From: an uncultured Anaerolineae bacterium
Lineage (GTDB): Bacteria; Chloroflexota; Anaerolineae; Anaerolineales; UBA4823
DNA length: 9,162 nt
Direction of reading: 5' to 3'
NCBI GenBank assembly: GCA_937129505.1
Contig: CAKZNJ010000362.1
Coordinates: 1-9,162 of the forward strand
This document shows, one piece after another, positions 6,495 through 9,162 of this stretch (its first letter is position 1; each line of letters begins with the position of its first letter). The translations under genes were made by a program, and so were the position numbers. The notes under the pieces were generated by a model that worked only from the letters and a program-made list of their open reading frames with translations, was not told the DNA's origin and ran no database searches.

Positions 6495-7447
6495 GATTGT
6501 TGAACTGGGAAAAGGCTCTCCAAAGGAATGCGGATCACATCACACCATTCTGCCGAGTGTGGATTGAGACCGCGCACCGCATTGTGATATGCCTTCTGGA
6601 TAGCCCGCGTGACCGGACCCATGCGGCCATTTCCAATGACCCGGAAATCGATCTCTGTCAAAGCAATCACCTCTGCCGCCGTGCCGCTGACAAAAACCTC
6701 ATCAGCGATATAAAGTTGATCACGGGAGATCGGCTGTTCAACCACATCAATCCCCAGATCATTGCACAAGGTAAAGATGGTATCGCGGGTGATTCCTTCC
6801 AAGACGGCAGCGGTCGGTGGTGTATATACTTTATTATTCCTCACCAAGAAGATGTTCTCTCCAGTGCATTCCGCAACATAACCTTGAGGATCGAGCATGA
6901 TCGCTTCATCAAATCCAAGGCGAGCCGACTCGGTCTTTGCCAGCACACTGTTCGCATAATTGCCGGTGATCTTCGCTTTGGTCATCATCACGTTGGGATG
7001 GTGACGGGTAAAGGTGGAAATGTTGGCGCGAATGCCCTTTTCCAGCGATTCTTCACCTAAGTAATTTTTCCATTCCCAGACTGCGATCGCCAGTTTTGGC
7101 TTGCCGGCATCTACGGATAAATTCCAACCGCCTTCGTCCAGATAAATGAGGGGACGAATATAGCATTCCTCAAATCCATTTGCAGCCACTGTCTGGCGCA
7201 CCGCATACGCCATTTCTTCTTCTGTGTGTGGCAATTCCCGAAAACCCACTACCCGAGCAGATTGGGCAAGGCGATGGATGTGCTCCTTCAGGCGAAAAAC
7301 CGCCGGTCCTTCGGGAGTAGCATAACAACGAATACCCTCGAAAACTGCTAATCCATAGTGCAGTGCAGGGGTAAGGAAATGCAGGGTAGCCTTTTCATAT
7401 TCCACCAGTTGGCCGTCAAACCAAATGTATTTCGATATCGGTCTCAT
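6479..7447 (-). CDS. ilvE: Branched-chain-amino-acid aminotransferase
   Basis: A PLP-dependent class IV aminotransferase that carries out the last step of isoleucine, leucine and valine synthesis, moving an amino group from glutamate to the branched 2-oxo acid; cytoplasmic. The 322 residues start with KYIWFDGQLVEYEKA and contain LHYGLAVFEGIR (about 29-40), YIRPL (96-100), the PLP lysine in TKAKITGNYANS (Lys159), the cofactor-region glutamate in AECTGENIF (Glu193), the TPP and GITRDT segments (about 209-223) and VFVSGTAAEV (251-260). Length is slightly above the usual ~300-310 because of a polar tail ending in QQSQQVE. The ATG at 7447 has AGGAGG nine bases upstream. It is the third visible gene of the cimA-leuB-ilvE group, 64 bases after leuB. 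D-amino-acid transaminase and aminodeoxychorismate lyase share the fold, but the motifs and neighbours favour IlvE. Confidence 0.95.
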   Translation of the reverse strand: MRPISKYIWFDGQLVEYEKATLHFLTPALHYGLAVFEGIRCYATPEGPAVFRLKEHIHRLAQSARVVGFRELPHTEEEMAYAVRQTVAANGFEECYIRPLIYLDEGGWNLSVDAGKPKLAIAVWEWKNYLGEESLEKGIRANISTFTRHHPNVMMTKAKITGNYANSVLAKTESARLGFDEAIMLDPQGYVAECTGENIFLVRNNKVYTPPTAAVLEGITRDTIFTLCNDLGIDVVEQPISRDQLYIADEVFVSGTAAEVIALTEIDFRVIGNGRMGPVTRAIQKAYHNAVRGLNPHSAEWCDVIRIPLESLFPVQQSQQVE

Positions 7448-7511
7448 TTCAAAAAACCTCCTCTGAACAAATTGCTTCTCAAATCTGCTGAATCAACTCG
7501 ATTCGACCTCT

Positions 7512-8609
7512 CTAAACAGCTACAATGGCTGCAGCTAACCGTTTAATGATGCTTCGTGTTATCGCTTCTGTGTTGGCGCTGCCACCGAGGTCAGGGGTGA
7601 GAATTCCAAGACTGAGCGTATCTTCCACAGCCCGCTCAACGGCTTGTGCTTCTTTTTCCAACCCCAACGAGTAGCGCAGCATCAACGCTGCGGACAAAAT
7701 CGTGCCAACTGGATTGGCGATTCCCTTGCCCGCAATATCCGGCGCAGACCCGTGGATTGGTTCATATAATCCACGCCGCTTGCCGTGTTGGTTTTGGCTA
7801 TCTCCGAGCGAAGCCGAAGCCATGTTGCCCATCGAGCCGGTCAACATCGAGGCTTCGTCGGTCAAAATATCTCCAAACATATTCTCGGTGACCAAGACGT
7901 CAAAACTGGCCGGCCGCTGAATTAGATACATCGCCGCAGCATCAACAAGGAGATGTTCCAACGTGACGTCGGGATAATCCTTCGCCACTTCGCTGACCAC
8001 TTTACGCCACAAGCGAGAAGTCTCCAGAACATTGGCTTTGTCAATCGAAGTCACCTTGCGCCGCCTTGTGGAGGCTAGCTGAAAAGCCAAATGGGCGATA
8101 CGGCGAATCTCGCTCTCGCTGTAGAACATAGTATCTACAGCACATTCCTCGCTGTTCTCCACCCAGCGCTGCTTCGGCTGCCCAAAATAGATACCGGAAG
8201 TCAACTCACGGACAAAGATCAAATCCACCTCGGCGATGATGTCCATCTTCAAGGGAGAGGCTGTCAGCAAGCGAGGATGCGGTTTTACGGGGCGCAAATT
8301 GGCATAGACGCCTAAGCCCTTTCGAATGGAAAGCAAACCTTGCTCAGGGCGCATTGGCGCATCGGGCGAATCCCACTTTGGGCCGCCAACTGCCCCTAAC
8401 AGCACAGCATCTGCCTGCTGGCAGGCTTCAAGGGTAAAAGGCGGCAACGGATTCTGATACTGTTCGATGGCAACACCACCGATAGGATAATTTTCCATCT
8501 CAAAGGAATGGCCATAACTATTCGCCACCGCTCTCAAAACGGCTTGAGCGGCTTCAACAACTTCAGGCCCGATTCCGTCACCGGGTAAACAGGCGATCGT
8601 AGCTTTCAT
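7512..8609 (-). CDS. leuB: 3-isopropylmalate dehydrogenase
   Basis: An NAD-dependent oxidative decarboxylase that converts 3-isopropylmalate to 2-oxoisocaproate in leucine synthesis. In organisms using citramalate, LeuB also handles 3-methylmalate on the way to isoleucine. The 365-residue length is standard. Visible motifs: LPGDGIGPEV at the N-terminus, the substrate-arginine loop RPEQGLLSIRKGLGVYANLRP (87-107, with Arg95 and Arg105), RELTSGIYFG (Arg134, catalytic Tyr141), IDKANVLETSRLW (catalytic Lys191), metal-binding Asp223, Asp247 and Asp251 in VDAAAMYL and GDILTDEAS, and YEPIHGSAPDIAGKGIANP (282-300), the NAD-binding region. The hydrophobic LLSIRKGL segment and acidic-rich 282-291 region favour LeuB over isocitrate or tartrate dehydrogenase. 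The ATG at 8609 is nine bases after the cimA stop and follows a GAGAG-type binding site, so the two are co-transcribed. Confidence 0.97.
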   Translation of the reverse strand: MKATIACLPGDGIGPEVVEAAQAVLRAVANSYGHSFEMENYPIGGVAIEQYQNPLPPFTLEACQQADAVLLGAVGGPKWDSPDAPMRPEQGLLSIRKGLGVYANLRPVKPHPRLLTASPLKMDIIAEVDLIFVRELTSGIYFGQPKQRWVENSEECAVDTMFYSESEIRRIAHLAFQLASTRRRKVTSIDKANVLETSRLWRKVVSEVAKDYPDVTLEHLLVDAAAMYLIQRPASFDVLVTENMFGDILTDEASMLTGSMGNMASASLGDSQNQHGKRRGLYEPIHGSAPDIAGKGIANPVGTILSAALMLRYSLGLEKEAQAVERAVEDTLSLGILTPDLGGSANTEAITRSIIKRLAAAIVAV

Positions 8610-8618
8610 GCGCTTCTC

Positions 8619-9162
8619 TCAGCTTTCTGAATGAGCGGGTGGGTTCGCAAGAGCGTATTCAAAGCTATCTGCAATCGCCCGCCAACTAGCTTCGATGATA
8701 TTGGTACTGGCGCCGACTGTACTCCAGCGCCGTGTGCCATTTTTGGTGTCGATGAGCACCCGCACCGCCGAAGCTGTGCCATTTTCGCTATCTACAATTC
8801 TGACCTTATAATCATCCAATCGAACCGAACGGATCGCCGGATAGACATCTTCCAAGGCTTTGCGCAAGGCTGCATCGAGGGCGTTGACCGGGCCATTCCC
8901 TTCAGCCGCCGTGTGCAAAATGCGGTCGCCGACCCGCACCTTGACCGTTGCCTCTGCTAACATCCCTCGCCCTTGGCGATGTTCAACCACCACCGTAAAA
9001 TCGATTAGTTCAAAAGGTGGCTGATAATTCGGTTGGGCGCGTTGGAGCATCACGTTGACCGAACCCTCGGCGCCTTCAAAGGTAAATCCTTTGGCTTCCA
9101 ACTCCTTGATCTCGTTCAGAATATCTCGCGCTTGTTCGGAGGTCAGGCTCACACCTAATTCT
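8619..9162 (-). CDS. cimA: (R)-citramalate synthase, C-terminal regulatory domain (5' part outside window)
   Basis: The last 180 residues of a LeuA-superfamily enzyme; the frame is open to the window edge, so the catalytic TIM barrel lies outside. The visible part begins in the linker (helix ARDILNEIKELEAKGF) and continues into the regulatory dimer domain: FELIDFTVVVEH, EATVKVRVGDRILHTAAEGN, GPVNALDAALRKALEDVYP, DDYKVRIVDSENGTASAVRV and NIIEASWRAIADSFEYAL. The GNGPVNALDAALRKAL block and the ASWRAIADSFEY ending match the citramalate synthase subfamily rather than 2-isopropylmalate synthase or homocitrate synthase. The reaction condenses pyruvate with acetyl-CoA to give citramalate, the first step of threonine-independent isoleucine synthesis, and this domain is where isoleucine feedback acts in the family. 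The neighbouring leuB and ilvE fit this pathway. A GTG at 9152 is internal and not a start. Confidence 0.93.
   Translation of the reverse strand, partial: ELGVSLTSEQARDILNEIKELEAKGFTFEGAEGSVNVMLQRAQPNYQPPFELIDFTVVVEHRQGRGMLAEATVKVRVGDRILHTAAEGNGPVNALDAALRKALEDVYPAIRSVRLDDYKVRIVDSENGTASAVRVLIDTKNGTRRWSTVGASTNIIEASWRAIADSFEYALANPPAHSES

Noticed and set aside
6488..7060. 190-codon plus-strand frame inside ilvE
   Set aside because: It lies antisense to an intact, motif-rich ilvE gene, and its translation shows no recognisable domain.
7490..7504. Inverted repeat GAATC-5-GATTC between leuB and ilvE
   Set aside because: The arms are only five bases with no T-tract, and genes on both sides are probably co-transcribed; chance is sufficient.

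Overview
The window reads as an ordinary bacterial chromosome segment of about 50% G+C, mostly housekeeping and metabolic genes with a few poorly characterised ones. The gene content (a prolyl-oligopeptidase-like hydrolase, a Zn-dependent phospholipase C-like protein, a dolichyl-phosphate-glucosyltransferase-like enzyme and a citramalate-type isoleucine cluster) and the protein style remind me of Chloroflexota, perhaps Anaerolineae. That is inference from recall, not a search result.

Layout. Plus strand, 1-845: the 3' end of a sensor histidine kinase, overlapping by 4 bases a small membrane protein with two N-terminal transmembrane helices. The first ~180 bases of the kinase are about 71% G+C and the rest is about 50%, an abrupt change inside one open frame. 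Everything from 925 to the window end is on the minus strand. It is described here in transcription order, from high to low coordinates.

(1) 9162-6479: citramalate synthase C-terminus (cimA, cut by the window edge), leuB and ilvE. Spacing is tight (9 and 64 bases) and each intact gene has its own ribosome binding site. Together they cover the first, middle and last specialised steps of isoleucine synthesis from pyruvate and acetyl-CoA.

(2) 6478-6250: a non-coding gap with a strong hairpin just after ilvE and a perfect TATAAT -10 box facing the next operon.

(3) 6249-2963: a compact run of five genes with overlaps or gaps of 2-18 bases. They encode a 103-residue protein of unknown function, a Zn-dependent phospholipase C-like protein, a tail-anchored protein resembling a NERD domain that lacks its nuclease residues, a family 2 glycosyltransferase, and RNase HII.

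(4) 2817-925: an S9-family serine peptidase, convergent with the plus-strand pair.

I see no rRNA, tRNA, CRISPR array, insertion sequence, phage gene or defence system. The items most worth a second look are the G+C break inside the kinase, the degenerate NERD-like protein in the five-gene operon, and the structured element after ilvE.
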